A stretch of 64,000 nucleotides of DNA from assembly GCF_014903745.1 (NCBI RefSeq), contig NZ_JACVXA010000007.1, positions 54,080-118,079 of the forward strand. Reading direction: 5' to 3'. The stretch is from Mangrovicoccus algicola. Lineage in GTDB: Bacteria > Pseudomonadota > Alphaproteobacteria > Rhodobacterales > Rhodobacteraceae. Made by a program: the position numbers and the translations under genes. The notes under the pieces are model-generated. The model did not search any database. It was given only the letters and a program-made list of their open reading frames with translations, and was not told the DNA's origin. Positions 1-8,758 of the stretch are shown in pieces (position 1 is the first letter of the stretch; each line of letters opens with the position of its first letter).

Positions 1-399
1 GGGCGGGTCTTCTCCGGGGGGATCACCGGCATCGACACCCGCGTCGACAGCCAGACCCGGTCGATCCTGATCCGCGCGGCCATCGAGAATGCCGATGCCG
101 CGCTGACGGGGGGGATGTTCATGGAGGTGTCGCTGCTGCTGGAGGACCGGATGAGCCCGGCCGTGCCGGAACGCGCGCTGAGCGTCGAGGGCGACCGCAC
201 CATGGTCCATGTGGCGCGGGACGGCCATGCGCAGCTGGCGGAACTGGTCACCGGGCAGAGCGCGGACGGGCTGGTCGAGGTGCTGGACGGGCTGGAACCC
301 GGCGCGCAGGTCATCGTGTCCAACCTGCACAGGGTCTCGGACGGGATGGCGGTGGCACCGGCAGAGCCTGCCCTCCCCGCCGCCGGGGCGCGGCCATGA
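1..399 (+). CDS. RND efflux periplasmic adaptor (HlyD/MFP family), C-terminal part
   Basis: The frame is open from base 1, so the 5' part of the gene lies outside the window; 132 residues remain. The visible part has the membrane-proximal pattern of RND adaptors: a segment reading TGIDTRVDSQTRSILIRAAI (beta-barrel domain) followed by GxFMEVSLLLED and a closing segment LVEVLDGLEPGAQVIVSN. Such periplasmic proteins, lipid- or TM-anchored in the inner membrane, link an RND pump to an outer-membrane channel. It overlaps the pump gene by 4 bases (ATGA), so the two are translationally coupled. Substrate cannot be told from this fragment. No outer-membrane TolC-like gene is seen downstream. Confidence 0.9.
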   Translation, partial: GRVFSGGITGIDTRVDSQTRSILIRAAIENADAALTGGMFMEVSLLLEDRMSPAVPERALSVEGDRTMVHVARDGHAQLAELVTGQSADGLVEVLDGLEPGAQVIVSNLHRVSDGMAVAPAEPALPAAGARP

Positions 400-3300
400 G
401 CCTGCCCGATCTCTGCCTGCGCCGCCCGGTCCTGGCCTGCGTGCTGAACCTGCTGGTGGTGCTGATCGGGGCGGTCGCGCTGACCCGGCTGCCGGTGCGC
501 GAACTGCCCCAGACCGACACGGCCGAGGTGACGGTCCGCGTCAACTATACCGGGGCCTCCCCCGAGGTGGTCGACGCCCAGGTGACGGCGGTGATCGAGG
601 GCGCGCTGGCGGGGATCGCCGGGCTGCGCTCCATGGAGTCGGAATCCGAACGCGGCCGCATGCGCAGCAAGCTGACCTTCGACCCGTCGGTCGATATCGA
701 CAGCGCCGCCAATGACGTGCGCAGCGCCATCGACCGGGTGACGGGCGACCTGCCCGAGGAGGCCGGCACGCCCGAGGTCGAGAAGAACGACGACGAAGGC
801 GATCCGGTGATCCGCATGAGCGTCACCAGCGCCGACATGACGCCGATGGAACTGTCGGATTTCGCCGAGCGCATGCTGCGCGACCGGCTGGCGCGGTTGC
901 CCGGCGTGGCGGCGGCCCAGATCTATGGCGAACGCGTTCCCGCGATGCGCGTCTGGCTGGATGTCAGCCGCATGGCCGCCCACGGGATCACCGCGGGGGA
1001 TATCGTCTCGGCGCTGCAGGCCAGCAATATCGAACTGCCCGCCGGCGAGATAGAAACCGGGGCGCGGCAGCTTCAGATCCTCGCCGATACCCGGTTCTCC
1101 TCCGTCGCGGAATTCGAGGACATGGTGGTGCGCGATGACGGGCTGCGGCCGCTGCGGCTGGGCGATGTGGCGCGCATCGAGATCGCCCCGGAAAACGACC
1201 AGTCCTTCTTCCGGTCGCAGGGGGTCCCCGCCCTGGGGATCGGGGTCCTGCCGCAGGCCCAGGCCAATACCGTGGCGATTTCCCGCGCCGTCCATGCCGA
1301 ACTGGCCCGGATCCGGCCCTCCCTGCCCGGGGACATGCGCATCGACGTCACCACCGACGAGGCGGTCTTCATCGAAAGCTCGATCCGCGAGGTGGTCCAT
1401 GTCTTCGCCGAGGCGGTGTTGCTGGTGACCGCGGTGATCTTCCTGTTCCTGGGCTCCGCCCGGCTGGCCATGGTGCCGGTCGTGACGATCCCCGTCTCGA
1501 TCCTGGGGGCGGCCATCGTGATGCTCGGGCTGGGATTCTCGGTCAATATCCTGACGCTCTTCGCGATGATCCTGGCGATCGGCCTGGTGGTCGATGACGC
1601 GATCGTCGTGCTGGAGAACATCCAGCGCCACAGGCGGCTGGGCGTCCCCCCCGCCGAGGCGGCGCGGCGCGGCGCGAACCAGGTGAATTTCGCGGTCATC
1701 GCCACCACGGCCGTGCTGATCGCGGTGTTCCTGCCGGTCAGCTTCATGGAAGGCGAGATCGGCCAGCTTTTCGCCGAATTCGGCATCGTGCTGGCCGTGG
1801 CCGTGGCGGTGTCGGGCTTCGTCGCGCTGACGCTCTCGCCGGTTCTGGCGGCGCGGCTGATGCCCGCGAGGAACCGGGCCGGATGGCTGGCGCGCGCGGT
1901 CGATGCGGTGCTGGGCGGGCTGGAGCGCGGCTATCGCGCCGTGCTGGGCCTGATGCTGGCGCGGCCCCTGCCGCTCCTGGCGGGCACGGCCTTCGCCATC
2001 GCCTGCGCCTGGACGGCCTATGGCACGCTGCCCCAGAAACTGACCCCGGACGAGGATCGTGGGCGCATCATCATGTTCGTCTCGGCGCAGCAGGGCTCCA
2101 GCCTGGCGGTCACCGATGCCGTCACCGCGCGGGTCGAGGACATGCTGCAGCCGCTGGTCGAAGACGGCACCGTCACCAACGTCACCTCCATCATCGGCGC
2201 CTTCGGCGAGGTGCGCCGCGCGCTGATCCTGGTCGGTCTGGCCCCCTGGGAGGACCGCGATCTGGGCGTGGAGGAGGTGATTGCCGGGCTTCGGCCGCAG
2301 CTGGCGCGCATCTCCGAGGCGGGGGTGTATCTGCGCGCGGCCGGCGGGCTGGGCATCGGGTCGAACAGCGGCAGCCTGCAATGGATGCTGGGCGGGCCGG
2401 ATATCGCAACCGCCGCGGGCTGGGCCGATGAGCTGCAGGCGGCGCTGGACGGCTATGGCGGGCTCGACGGGATCGAGACCGGCTATGCCGCCAACCAGCC
2501 CGGCGCGACCCTGTCCGTGGACCGGGTGCTGGCGCAGGATCTGGGGCTGGACGCGCAGACCGTGGCCTCGACGCTGCAGGCGCTCTTCGCCTCCCGTTCG
2601 GTCGGCGAGTATTCCCGCGACGGCCGCCAGTACCCGGTGGTGCTGCAGGCCCGGCCCGAGGATCGCGACACGCTGGAGGACATGATGTCGGTCATGATCC
2701 GCAACGATCGCGGCGACCTGGTGCCGCTTTCGGCCTTTGCCTCGATCGCCACCGGCGCCACCGTGCCCGCCGTCACCCGCTATGACCGGCTGCATTCGGT
2801 GGAAATGGAGGCCGACCTGGTCGCGGGCACGGACCTGAGCGAGGCGATGGCGGCGGTCGAGGCGGCGATGGCGGGGCTGCCTGCGGGCGCGACCCTGGCC
2901 TGGACCGGGCAGGCGGCGGATTTCCTCGCCTCCTCCTCGGGCGTCGCAATGGTCTTCGCCATGGCGCTGGCCATCGTCTTCCTGGTCCTCGCCGCCCAGT
3001 TCGAGAGTTTCCGCACGCCGCTGACCATCATGCTGACCGTGCCGGTGGGGCTTGCGGGCGCGGTCGCCACGCTGTGGCTGGCGGGCCAGTCGGTGAACAT
3101 CTACAGCCAGGTGGGGCTGGTGCTGCTGGTCGGGCTGATGGCCAAGAACGGCATCCTGATGGTGGAATTCGCCAACCAGCTGCGCGAGGAAGGCATGGGC
3201 CTGCGCGAGGCGGCGCTGGAAGGCGCGGTGACGCGGCTGCGCCCGGTGATGATGACCACCATCGCCACGGTTCTGGGCGCGGTGCCGCTGGCCTTTGCCG

Positions 3301-3473
3301 AGGGCGCGGGGGCGGAGGCGCGGCGCGCCATCGGGCTGGTGATCGCGGGCGGGCTCAGCATCGCCTTCGTCCTGACCCTGCTGCTGACGCCGGTGATCTA
3401 CCTGCTGGTCGAGAGGATCGGCCGCCGCCCCAGCGCGATCGCGGGCCATGCGGCGCCCGGTCCGGCGGAGTGA
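396..3473 (+). CDS. RND multidrug efflux pump, inner-membrane permease (HAE1-like)
   Basis: At 1025 residues this has the normal length of an AcrB/MexB-type proton antiporter. TM1 is at the N-terminus (VLACVLNLLVVLIGAVALTR). The TM4 motif GLVVDDAIVVLENIQ carries the paired proton-relay aspartates (D400, D401), and the TM10 motif GLMAKNGILMVEFAN carries the partner lysine (K917), so the relay is intact. Two large periplasmic loops lie at roughly residues 30-335 and 550-865. The start overlaps the adaptor stop by 4 bases. The sequence resembles the HAE1 drug/hydrophobe branch more than the metal (HME) branch, because the HME TM4 signature is absent. Specific substrates are unknown. Confidence 0.93.
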   Translation: MSLPDLCLRRPVLACVLNLLVVLIGAVALTRLPVRELPQTDTAEVTVRVNYTGASPEVVDAQVTAVIEGALAGIAGLRSMESESERGRMRSKLTFDPSVDIDSAANDVRSAIDRVTGDLPEEAGTPEVEKNDDEGDPVIRMSVTSADMTPMELSDFAERMLRDRLARLPGVAAAQIYGERVPAMRVWLDVSRMAAHGITAGDIVSALQASNIELPAGEIETGARQLQILADTRFSSVAEFEDMVVRDDGLRPLRLGDVARIEIAPENDQSFFRSQGVPALGIGVLPQAQANTVAISRAVHAELARIRPSLPGDMRIDVTTDEAVFIESSIREVVHVFAEAVLLVTAVIFLFLGSARLAMVPVVTIPVSILGAAIVMLGLGFSVNILTLFAMILAIGLVVDDAIVVLENIQRHRRLGVPPAEAARRGANQVNFAVIATTAVLIAVFLPVSFMEGEIGQLFAEFGIVLAVAVAVSGFVALTLSPVLAARLMPARNRAGWLARAVDAVLGGLERGYRAVLGLMLARPLPLLAGTAFAIACAWTAYGTLPQKLTPDEDRGRIIMFVSAQQGSSLAVTDAVTARVEDMLQPLVEDGTVTNVTSIIGAFGEVRRALILVGLAPWEDRDLGVEEVIAGLRPQLARISEAGVYLRAAGGLGIGSNSGSLQWMLGGPDIATAAGWADELQAALDGYGGLDGIETGYAANQPGATLSVDRVLAQDLGLDAQTVASTLQALFASRSVGEYSRDGRQYPVVLQARPEDRDTLEDMMSVMIRNDRGDLVPLSAFASIATGATVPAVTRYDRLHSVEMEADLVAGTDLSEAMAAVEAAMAGLPAGATLAWTGQAADFLASSSGVAMVFAMALAIVFLVLAAQFESFRTPLTIMLTVPVGLAGAVATLWLAGQSVNIYSQVGLVLLVGLMAKNGILMVEFANQLREEGMGLREAALEGAVTRLRPVMMTTIATVLGAVPLAFAEGAGAEARRAIGLVIAGGLSIAFVLTLLLTPVIYLLVERIGRRPSAIAGHAAPGPAE

Positions 3474-3486
3474 CCCGCCGGACCGG
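3457..3486. terminator. Bidirectional hairpin between convergent genes
   Basis: A 12-bp perfect stem (CCGGTCCGGCGG / CCGCCGGACCGG) with a 6-base loop that contains the stop codon of the RND gene. It lies between the convergent RND gene and dienelactone hydrolase gene. No T-tract follows on either strand, so it may act as a transcript-end stabiliser or a weak terminator. Confidence 0.5.
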
Positions 3487-3494
3487 ATGCCCCC

Positions 3495-4412
3495 TCACGA
3501 CAGATGGGCGGCAAACCAGTCCAGCGTGCGCTGCCAGCTGAGCTCCGCCGCCGCGGCGTCGTAGCGCGGCGTGCTGTCATTGTGGAACCCGTGATTGACG
3601 CCGGGATAGACATGCGCCTCGTAGGTCTTGCCGGCCGCCTTCAGCGCCGCCTCGTAGGCCGGCCAGCCCTCGTTGATGCGGGTGTCCAGCTCGGCATATT
3701 GCAGCAGCAGCGGCGCCTCGATCCGCGGCACGTCCTCCGCCGCCGCCTGCCGCCCGTAATAGGGCACCGATGCGCCCAGTTCCGGATAGGCGACCGCCAG
3801 CGCGTTGCAGACGCCGCCGCCATAGCAGAAGCCGACGCAGCCGACCTTGCCGGTGCCGTCCCCGCGCCCCGTCAGATGCTCGAACCCGGCGAAGAAATCA
3901 TTCATCAGCTTCGTGCCATCGACCGTGGCCTGCAGGGCGCGCCCCTCGGTGTCATTGCCCGGATAGCCGCCGACCGAGCTGAGCCCGTCGGGCGCCAATG
4001 CCATGTAGCCTGCCTTGGCCAGCCGCCGCGCGACATCCTCGATATAGGGGTTCAGGCCGCGATTCTCGTGCACGACCAGCACCGCGGGCAGCGGATCGGC
4101 AATCGCCGCGCCCTCCCTTGCCGGGCGCACCAGATAGCCGCGCACCGTGCCATGCCCCTGGGGACTGTCATACTCGACATATTCGGGGAAGATGTCGGGA
4201 TCGGTGAACTGCACCTGCTGGGCCAGCGCGTAATCGGGGCTGAGCATCTCCAGAAGCGCCAGCGCCGTGACCCCGCCCACTGCGTATTTGCCCGCGCGGT
4301 CGAGAAACTCGCGCTTGGTGATGCGGCCATGGGCATAATAGTCGTAGAGATCGAGCAGCCGCTGATCGAAATCCGCCGCGGTCATGCGCGGCGGCTGCAC
4401 CTTCTGGTCCAT
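3495..4412 (-). CDS. Dienelactone hydrolase family protein
   Basis: Alpha/beta hydrolase of 305 residues. The triad expected for dienelactone hydrolases is visible: nucleophile Cys196 in GFCYGGG, Asp243 in ELDTRINEG and His274 in NHGFHND. An N-terminal extension of about 70 residues, including a hydrophobic stretch ([13 protein letters not shown]) before the catalytic domain, resembles the YghX-type subgroup and may be a signal or anchor; there is no twin-arginine. Members hydrolyse cyclic ester bonds, but the substrate here cannot be deduced and no other ring-cleavage gene is adjacent. The start has a good upstream AGGGAGACAGGAA. It lies 105 bases downstream of the methyltransferase gene on the same strand. 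Confidence 0.85.
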   Translation of the reverse strand: MDQKVQPPRMTAADFDQRLLDLYDYYAHGRITKREFLDRAGKYAVGGVTALALLEMLSPDYALAQQVQFTDPDIFPEYVEYDSPQGHGTVRGYLVRPAREGAAIADPLPAVLVVHENRGLNPYIEDVARRLAKAGYMALAPDGLSSVGGYPGNDTEGRALQATVDGTKLMNDFFAGFEHLTGRGDGTGKVGCVGFCYGGGVCNALAVAYPELGASVPYYGRQAAAEDVPRIEAPLLLQYAELDTRINEGWPAYEAALKAAGKTYEAHVYPGVNHGFHNDSTPRYDAAAAELSWQRTLDWFAAHLS

Positions 4413-4517
4413 TTCCTGTCTCCCTGTCGGCGCGGCCTGATCGCGGGCCGCGACTCGCAGCCTAGCACGGCATCGCGGGGCCGGCGCTCACCTCTTCATC
4501 AGCCTCACCAGCCGGGT

Positions 4518-5147
4518 TCAGCCGGCGCGCCGAAACCGGTAGACGCTGGCCGGGGGCAGGTTGCGCAGGGTGCCGCCGACGCGTTCGGCCACCAGTCCCA
4601 GCGCCGCCAGGGTGGCGGGCGCAACCGGCGGGCGCGGACCGTAGGTGAACTGGTACAGGCGACCCTCGGGGCGCAGCAGCGCGAAGGCCGCCGCCAGGAT
4701 GCGCCGCCGCTGGGACTGCGGCATCGACAGGAGCGGCAGGCCGCTGACCACATGGGCCGGGGGCGTCGCGAAGGCGGGGGCGATCTCGTCCAGCCGCGCC
4801 GCATCCATCTGCAGGATGCGGGCTGCCGGGAACCGCGCCTGCAGCGCCGGGATGAATTCCGCCCCGAACTCCACCAGGGTCAGGTCGCGTTCCGCGATGC
4901 CCCGCGCGATCAGCGCCCGGGTGAAGACGCCGGTGCCCGGCCCCAGCTCGATCACCGGGCCGCAGCCCGGCGCGATCTCCCGCGTCATCAGCTCCGCCAG
5001 GCGCCGCCCCGAGGGCGCGACCGAGGAAACCCTCAGGGGGTCGGAGATCCAGGACCGAAACAGCCGCAGCCCGTCCCCGTCGGTGCAATTGCCCGCCACG
5101 GCGGGCTGCGGGATGCGGGCAAGCGGTACGTCTCTGATGCGCGGCAT
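4518..5147 (-). CDS. Class I SAM-dependent methyltransferase, PmtA-like
   Basis: 209 residues. Motif I is VIELGPGTGVFTRALIARG (about residues 66-84), followed by the acidic beta-2 end LTLVEFG and motif-II/III segments VVSGLPLLSMP and LLRPEGRLYQFTYGP. This pattern (ELGPGTG, SGLPLL) is characteristic of the Rhodobacter/Sinorhizobium PmtA phospholipid N-methyltransferases, which methylate phosphatidylethanolamine towards phosphatidylcholine at the membrane. I chose the start at MPRIRDV, preceded by an AGGAAAAGG ribosome site; longer in-frame starts lead into low-complexity sequence. The closely related rRNA adenine dimethylase fold is the main alternative. The activity is inferred. Confidence 0.7.
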   Translation of the reverse strand: MPRIRDVPLARIPQPAVAGNCTDGDGLRLFRSWISDPLRVSSVAPSGRRLAELMTREIAPGCGPVIELGPGTGVFTRALIARGIAERDLTLVEFGAEFIPALQARFPAARILQMDAARLDEIAPAFATPPAHVVSGLPLLSMPQSQRRRILAAAFALLRPEGRLYQFTYGPRPPVAPATLAALGLVAERVGGTLRNLPPASVYRFRRAG

Positions 5148-5523
5148 GGATCGCCTTTTCCTGGCTGTGACTGCGGGGCCGCCTCGGCTGCAGAGCGCAG
5201 CGCGCGGGTCGGACGAGTTTGAGTCGAAAACCCTCATCTGGCAAGCACCCGCGCAGGCCAGGGCCACACAATCGCGCGCCGATGCCGTGAGGCGCCCTCC
5301 CCGGGCTTCCCCCGGGCGCCAGTGCCGCCGGGCAGGCGCGGGCCCGACCGCGACCGGCCGGGGCTCCGGCGCGGCTTCGGCCGGGTCGGGCCTTCCTTCG
5401 CCATCCGGCCCGGTGCCTTTCCCACGGCGGATTGCAGGGCCCTCTGCTGCGGCGGCATCATCCCCCGTCACCGGGTCGCCGGCCTAGCGCCCGCGCCGCG
5501 GCCAAAGCGCCTTGCGGGCGGGA
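5148..5523. other. 376-base intergenic stretch upstream of the PmtA-like gene
   Basis: I see no convincing gene here; open frames are repetitive Arg/Pro/Gly translations of G+C-rich DNA. A weak sigma-70-like promoter for the methyltransferase may lie on the minus strand: TTGCCA at 5239-5244, a 17-base spacer, then CAAACT at 5216-5221. The rest carries no clear repeat or hairpin. Confidence 0.3.
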
Positions 5524-6129
5524 TCACGACCGCAGCAGGACCTTTCCGGACTCCAGCGCCTGCGCAATCTCCACGAACTGGGCCTGCCGCTCGGCCGAGC
5601 GGCTGGTGGAGCGCAGCAGGACGGTCTGCGCCTCTGCGACCACCTCGAGCGCCTCGGCGCGGATATCGGCCTGGCGCGCCGGGGCGACGGGCACCAGCGG
5701 TCCCTGCGTGCGCTGCGGCTGCGGCCCGGTGCTACGCGCGGTGATCTGCGGCATGTCCGGATCGCGCGCCTCCCGGGCCAGCCGGTCCAGCCGCGCCGCC
5801 GCCGCCTCCAGCGCCTTGCGGGCCTCCGCCGTCTCTGGCCCGCGCGGCAGGGCGGCGGCCGCCGCCGCGATGCGGTCTCCCAGGCAGGACACCTGATAGG
5901 CCGGCTGCAGCGCGCCGCAGAAGGCGGCCGCCCCGCGCAGCACCGCCGCCGCCCCGCCCGGCCCCGCCCCGGCCCCGGCGGAAAGGGCGGCGGGAGCGGG
6001 CACGAAGATCGGTCCGACCGGATCGACCATGCTGTCCCCGGCCCCGGCGGGGCCGCCGCCCAGCAGAAGCGCCATCGCGACCAGCCCCGTCCCGACCGGA
6101 CCCCGCGCGACCCGCGCCTCAGAAGACAT
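5524..6129 (-). CDS. Exported hypothetical protein, last gene of the caspase operon
   Basis: 201 residues with no family I recognise. The chosen start (MSSEARVARGP) gives a hydrophobic signal-like stretch (VGTGLVAMALLLGGGPAGAGDS), so export is likely. The middle is Ala-rich and helical, with two cysteines (FCGALQPAYQVSCLGDR) that could form a disulfide. The C-terminal 60 residues (IRAEALEVVAEAQTVLLRSTSR) look like an amphipathic helix or short coiled coil. Its first 11 bases overlap the end of the beta-barrel gene, so it is probably translated from the same mRNA as the two upstream genes. Confidence 0.6.
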   Translation of the reverse strand: MSSEARVARGPVGTGLVAMALLLGGGPAGAGDSMVDPVGPIFVPAPAALSAGAGAGPGGAAAVLRGAAAFCGALQPAYQVSCLGDRIAAAAAALPRGPETAEARKALEAAAARLDRLAREARDPDMPQITARSTGPQPQRTQGPLVPVAPARQADIRAEALEVVAEAQTVLLRSTSRSAERQAQFVEIAQALESGKVLLRS

Positions 6130-6919
6130 CGGCCGCAATCCAGTTGACCGAGACCACGACCCGCTGGCGGTCATCCTCGTCGAACACGTCGCGCATCATC
6201 GCGGTCAGCCCCCAGTTCCTCAGGCCCGGCAGGCGCAGCGAGCCGCCGAAATCGAAATTGTCGCCATTATAGGCCAGGCTGGTGCCGAAACTCTCGCTCA
6301 GCCCGATGCCGATCCCGGCGAACAGCCCCTCCTCCTCGCCGAAATCGCTGACCGCATCGCCGCCGCCCAGCGTCAGCATCAGCGGAAAGGCCTGCGCGCC
6401 CAGCCTCAGCACCGGGAACATGGTCAGCGAGGCCGTGACACCCGGATCGCGATCCTCGGCATCGCCCCAGGCCCCCAGGAAATCCGTCCCCAGCGCCACG
6501 AAGGTCGGCACCGCGGCCCCGGCCAGCCGATGCGAGGCCTTCACCGACAGATAGCCGGAATCGCCGAAATCATCCTCCAGCGAGGTGATGTTGGCGGTGA
6601 ATTGCAGATCCACCAGCCCCTCGCCCAGCCCCATGCCGAACCCGGCCGCCACCGAGGCGTCATCCTGCGGATGGAGCCCGTCGCGCCGGTCGGTCCAGGA
6701 GGCGGCGGCAAAGACCAGCCCGTCGGGGGCCACCGTGGCGGGAGGAATGCCCAGCAGCGTGACGTTCTTGCGGAAGGCATCGGCCGCGTCGGGAATGGCG
6801 GCGGGCAGGCCGGCGCTTTCCTGGGCCCCGGCCGGCGCGGCGGCCAGGCTCAGCGCCGCCAGCCCCAGCAGAAGCGGCGGCGCCCGCCGCGCGGTCCGGA
6901 TCGAAAACAGCTTTGGCAT
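6119..6919 (-). CDS. Predicted outer-membrane beta-barrel protein
   Basis: 266 residues starting at MPKLFSIRTARR, with AGGAGG 12 bases upstream. A classic signal peptide follows (LLLGLAALSLAAAPAGAQES, cleavage near AGAQ). The mature part is rich in Gly, aromatic and alternating hydrophobic residues (GYLSVKASHRL, FGTSLAYNGDNFDFGGSL) and ends in phenylalanine (VVVSVNWIAADVF), the usual C-terminal signal of outer-membrane barrels. No named family is recognised. It sits between an exported caspase-like protein and a small exported protein on the same strand, suggesting that the three act together in the envelope. Confidence 0.65.
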   Translation of the reverse strand: MPKLFSIRTARRAPPLLLGLAALSLAAAPAGAQESAGLPAAIPDAADAFRKNVTLLGIPPATVAPDGLVFAAASWTDRRDGLHPQDDASVAAGFGMGLGEGLVDLQFTANITSLEDDFGDSGYLSVKASHRLAGAAVPTFVALGTDFLGAWGDAEDRDPGVTASLTMFPVLRLGAQAFPLMLTLGGGDAVSDFGEEEGLFAGIGIGLSESFGTSLAYNGDNFDFGGSLRLPGLRNWGLTAMMRDVFDEDDRQRVVVSVNWIAADVF

Positions 6920-7011
6920 CACGACGTCCCGCTCCTCCTGCCGCCAGCATAACCGCAGCCCGTGGCGCTGTCCTGCACAAATTCGCATATCCGCATCCAT
7001 GGCGGACCGGG

Positions 7012-8502
7012 TCATTCCGCCGCCCCGTAGGCCCGGCGCAGCCCGCGGCGCGTGCCCTCGCCGAACTGCCCGTCGATCGGCTGGTCGTAGAAGGCATTGC
7101 GGCTGAGCTCGCCCTGCAGCGCCTTGCGGGTGTCGATCCCGAACATCTCCGAGCGGGTCTGAAGGATCTCCAGCACGCTGGCATTGCCCGAGCGCAGCGC
7201 GGCATAGAGATAGCGCGCCGCCTCCGCCGGTCCCTTGCCGGGGACCAGCCCGTCATCGATCAGCGCGGCGAAGTTGAACTGCGCCTCGGGATGCCGCTGG
7301 TCGGCGGCGCGCTCGAAATAGGCCAGCGCCTGCTGCCGGTCGGGGCGCAGTCCCAGCCCTCCCTGGAAATACAGGTAGCCCAGGTCGTTCAGCGCATCGG
7401 GAAACTCCTGCGCGGCGGAGGCGCGGTAGAGATCCAGCGCCCGGCCCGGGTCCGCCTCCACGCCCAGCCCCTTCTCGTAAAGCTTGCCCAGCTCGAACTG
7501 CGCCACGGGCGATCCCGCCTCCGCGGCGCGGGCGAACAGCGTCACCGCCTCCGCCGGGCGGAAATCCCCGGCCGCGTTGAGGTGGCGATAGGCCAGCCCG
7601 ACCATGGAACGCGTATCCCCCGCCCCGGCCAGCGCGACCAGCTGCGCCTCCTCCTCGGGGCGCAGCGACGCCCAGGCCAGGACCGGATCGGCGGCAGGCA
7701 GCGCGTCCTGCCCCCGGGCCGGGCCCGCGATGTAATAGGGCACGCCGGAAAGCGAGCCGTAGGTATGGGGTTCCTGCAGATTGGCGGTGCGGCGCAGCAC
7801 CTCGTCGCGGACCTGGCGGAACATCAGGCTGATCTCCAGCCCCGGCACGGTCAGCTTCTCCACCAGCGCGGCGGCGAAGGGGCTGTTGCCGTCCGTGCCG
7901 TCAAGCGCGGTCTGCCCGTCGCGCGCGGCATAGGCCACCAGGGTGCCGCGCTCGGGCGAGGCGGGCGCCATTCCGGAGGGCGGCGCGGCCGCGCCCGGCT
8001 CCGGCGCGATGCCCCCGCCCAGCGGATTGTCGCGGCAGCTGTCGAGGATCACGATCCGCATCCGCCGCGCCCCGTCCACCGTCGCCAGGAAGTCCCTTAG
8101 CGAAACGGACCGCCGCTGCAGCTCGGCATTGCTGGCCGCGGCGGCATCGACGGGCAGCAGGAAATTCTCGCCCTGCACCTGCACGCCATGGCCCGCGAAG
8201 TAGATCAGCGCCAGCTCGGCGGTCTCGGCCTCGAACGCGAAACGCCCCATCGCCGCGCGCAGATCCGCCAGCGGCGCATCCAGCACCTGCGTCACCTCGA
8301 AGCCGATCCCTGCCAGCGCTCCGGCGATGGCCCGCGCGTCGGGGACCGGGTTGTCCAGCGGTCCCAGCGCCTCGTAGCCGCCCATGCCGATCACCAGCGC
8401 GACCCGTTCTGCCGCGGCCGCAGGCAGGGGCAGCAGCAGCGCAAGCCCCAGCAGCCGGGCGGCGATGGCGGCGGCGGGGCGCCGGGGGGACGGACGCGGC
8501 AT
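7012..8502 (-). CDS. Exported caspase-family (C14) protein with Sel1 repeats and peptidoglycan-binding-like end
   Basis: 496 residues. The start MPRPSPRR is preceded by AGGGAGG and gives a signal peptide (LLGLALLLPLPAAAA). Residues 33-250 form a caspase p20-like domain: RVALVIGMGGYEALGPLDNPV, catalytic His105 in YFAGHGVQ and catalytic Cys156 in LDSCRDNPL, both intact. Roughly residues 320-450 hold several Sel1-like repeats (AQFELGKLYEKGLGVEADPG, ALNDLGYLYFQGG). The last 20 residues (YDQPIDGQFGEGTRRGL) look like the start of a peptidoglycan-binding_1 motif. Bacterial caspase homologues cleave after basic or acidic residues, but targets are unknown for this architecture. It leads the minus-strand set of three exported proteins. 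Confidence 0.85.
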   Translation of the reverse strand: MPRPSPRRPAAAIAARLLGLALLLPLPAAAAERVALVIGMGGYEALGPLDNPVPDARAIAGALAGIGFEVTQVLDAPLADLRAAMGRFAFEAETAELALIYFAGHGVQVQGENFLLPVDAAAASNAELQRRSVSLRDFLATVDGARRMRIVILDSCRDNPLGGGIAPEPGAAAPPSGMAPASPERGTLVAYAARDGQTALDGTDGNSPFAAALVEKLTVPGLEISLMFRQVRDEVLRRTANLQEPHTYGSLSGVPYYIAGPARGQDALPAADPVLAWASLRPEEEAQLVALAGAGDTRSMVGLAYRHLNAAGDFRPAEAVTLFARAAEAGSPVAQFELGKLYEKGLGVEADPGRALDLYRASAAQEFPDALNDLGYLYFQGGLGLRPDRQQALAYFERAADQRHPEAQFNFAALIDDGLVPGKGPAEAARYLYAALRSGNASVLEILQTRSEMFGIDTRKALQGELSRNAFYDQPIDGQFGEGTRRGLRRAYGAAE

Positions 8503-8606
8503 CTGGGGGCCTCCCTGCGGGACGATCTGCGCCTCCATCCTAGGCGCCCCGCAGAACCCATGCAATTGCCGCGATATGTCCACCCCCGCCCGGCCCGTCA
8601 TAAGAA

Positions 8607-8629
8607 AACCGGATGACTGAGTTCCGGTT
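8607..8629. promoter_or_regulatory. Inverted repeat in the divergent caspase / CitMHS promoter region
   Basis: AACCGGA and TCCGGTT form 7-bp perfect arms separated by 9 bases, in the only AT-richer part of the 256-base divergent spacer. It lies about 130 bases before the CitMHS start and 105 bases before the caspase start. It could be an operator, possibly for the LysR regulator at 11703-12608, or a hairpin. No experimental motif is matched. Confidence 0.3.
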
Positions 8630-8758
8630 AATCCATTTTACCCGCGCCTCCCGCTGCGCGATGGTCCCCGCGCCGCAGCCGGGCGAGGAGGATCGCAGGG
8701 CCGCAGCAGACGGAACAGGCGCCGCGGCCAGGCCCGCGCGCCCGGAGGGAGGACGACC

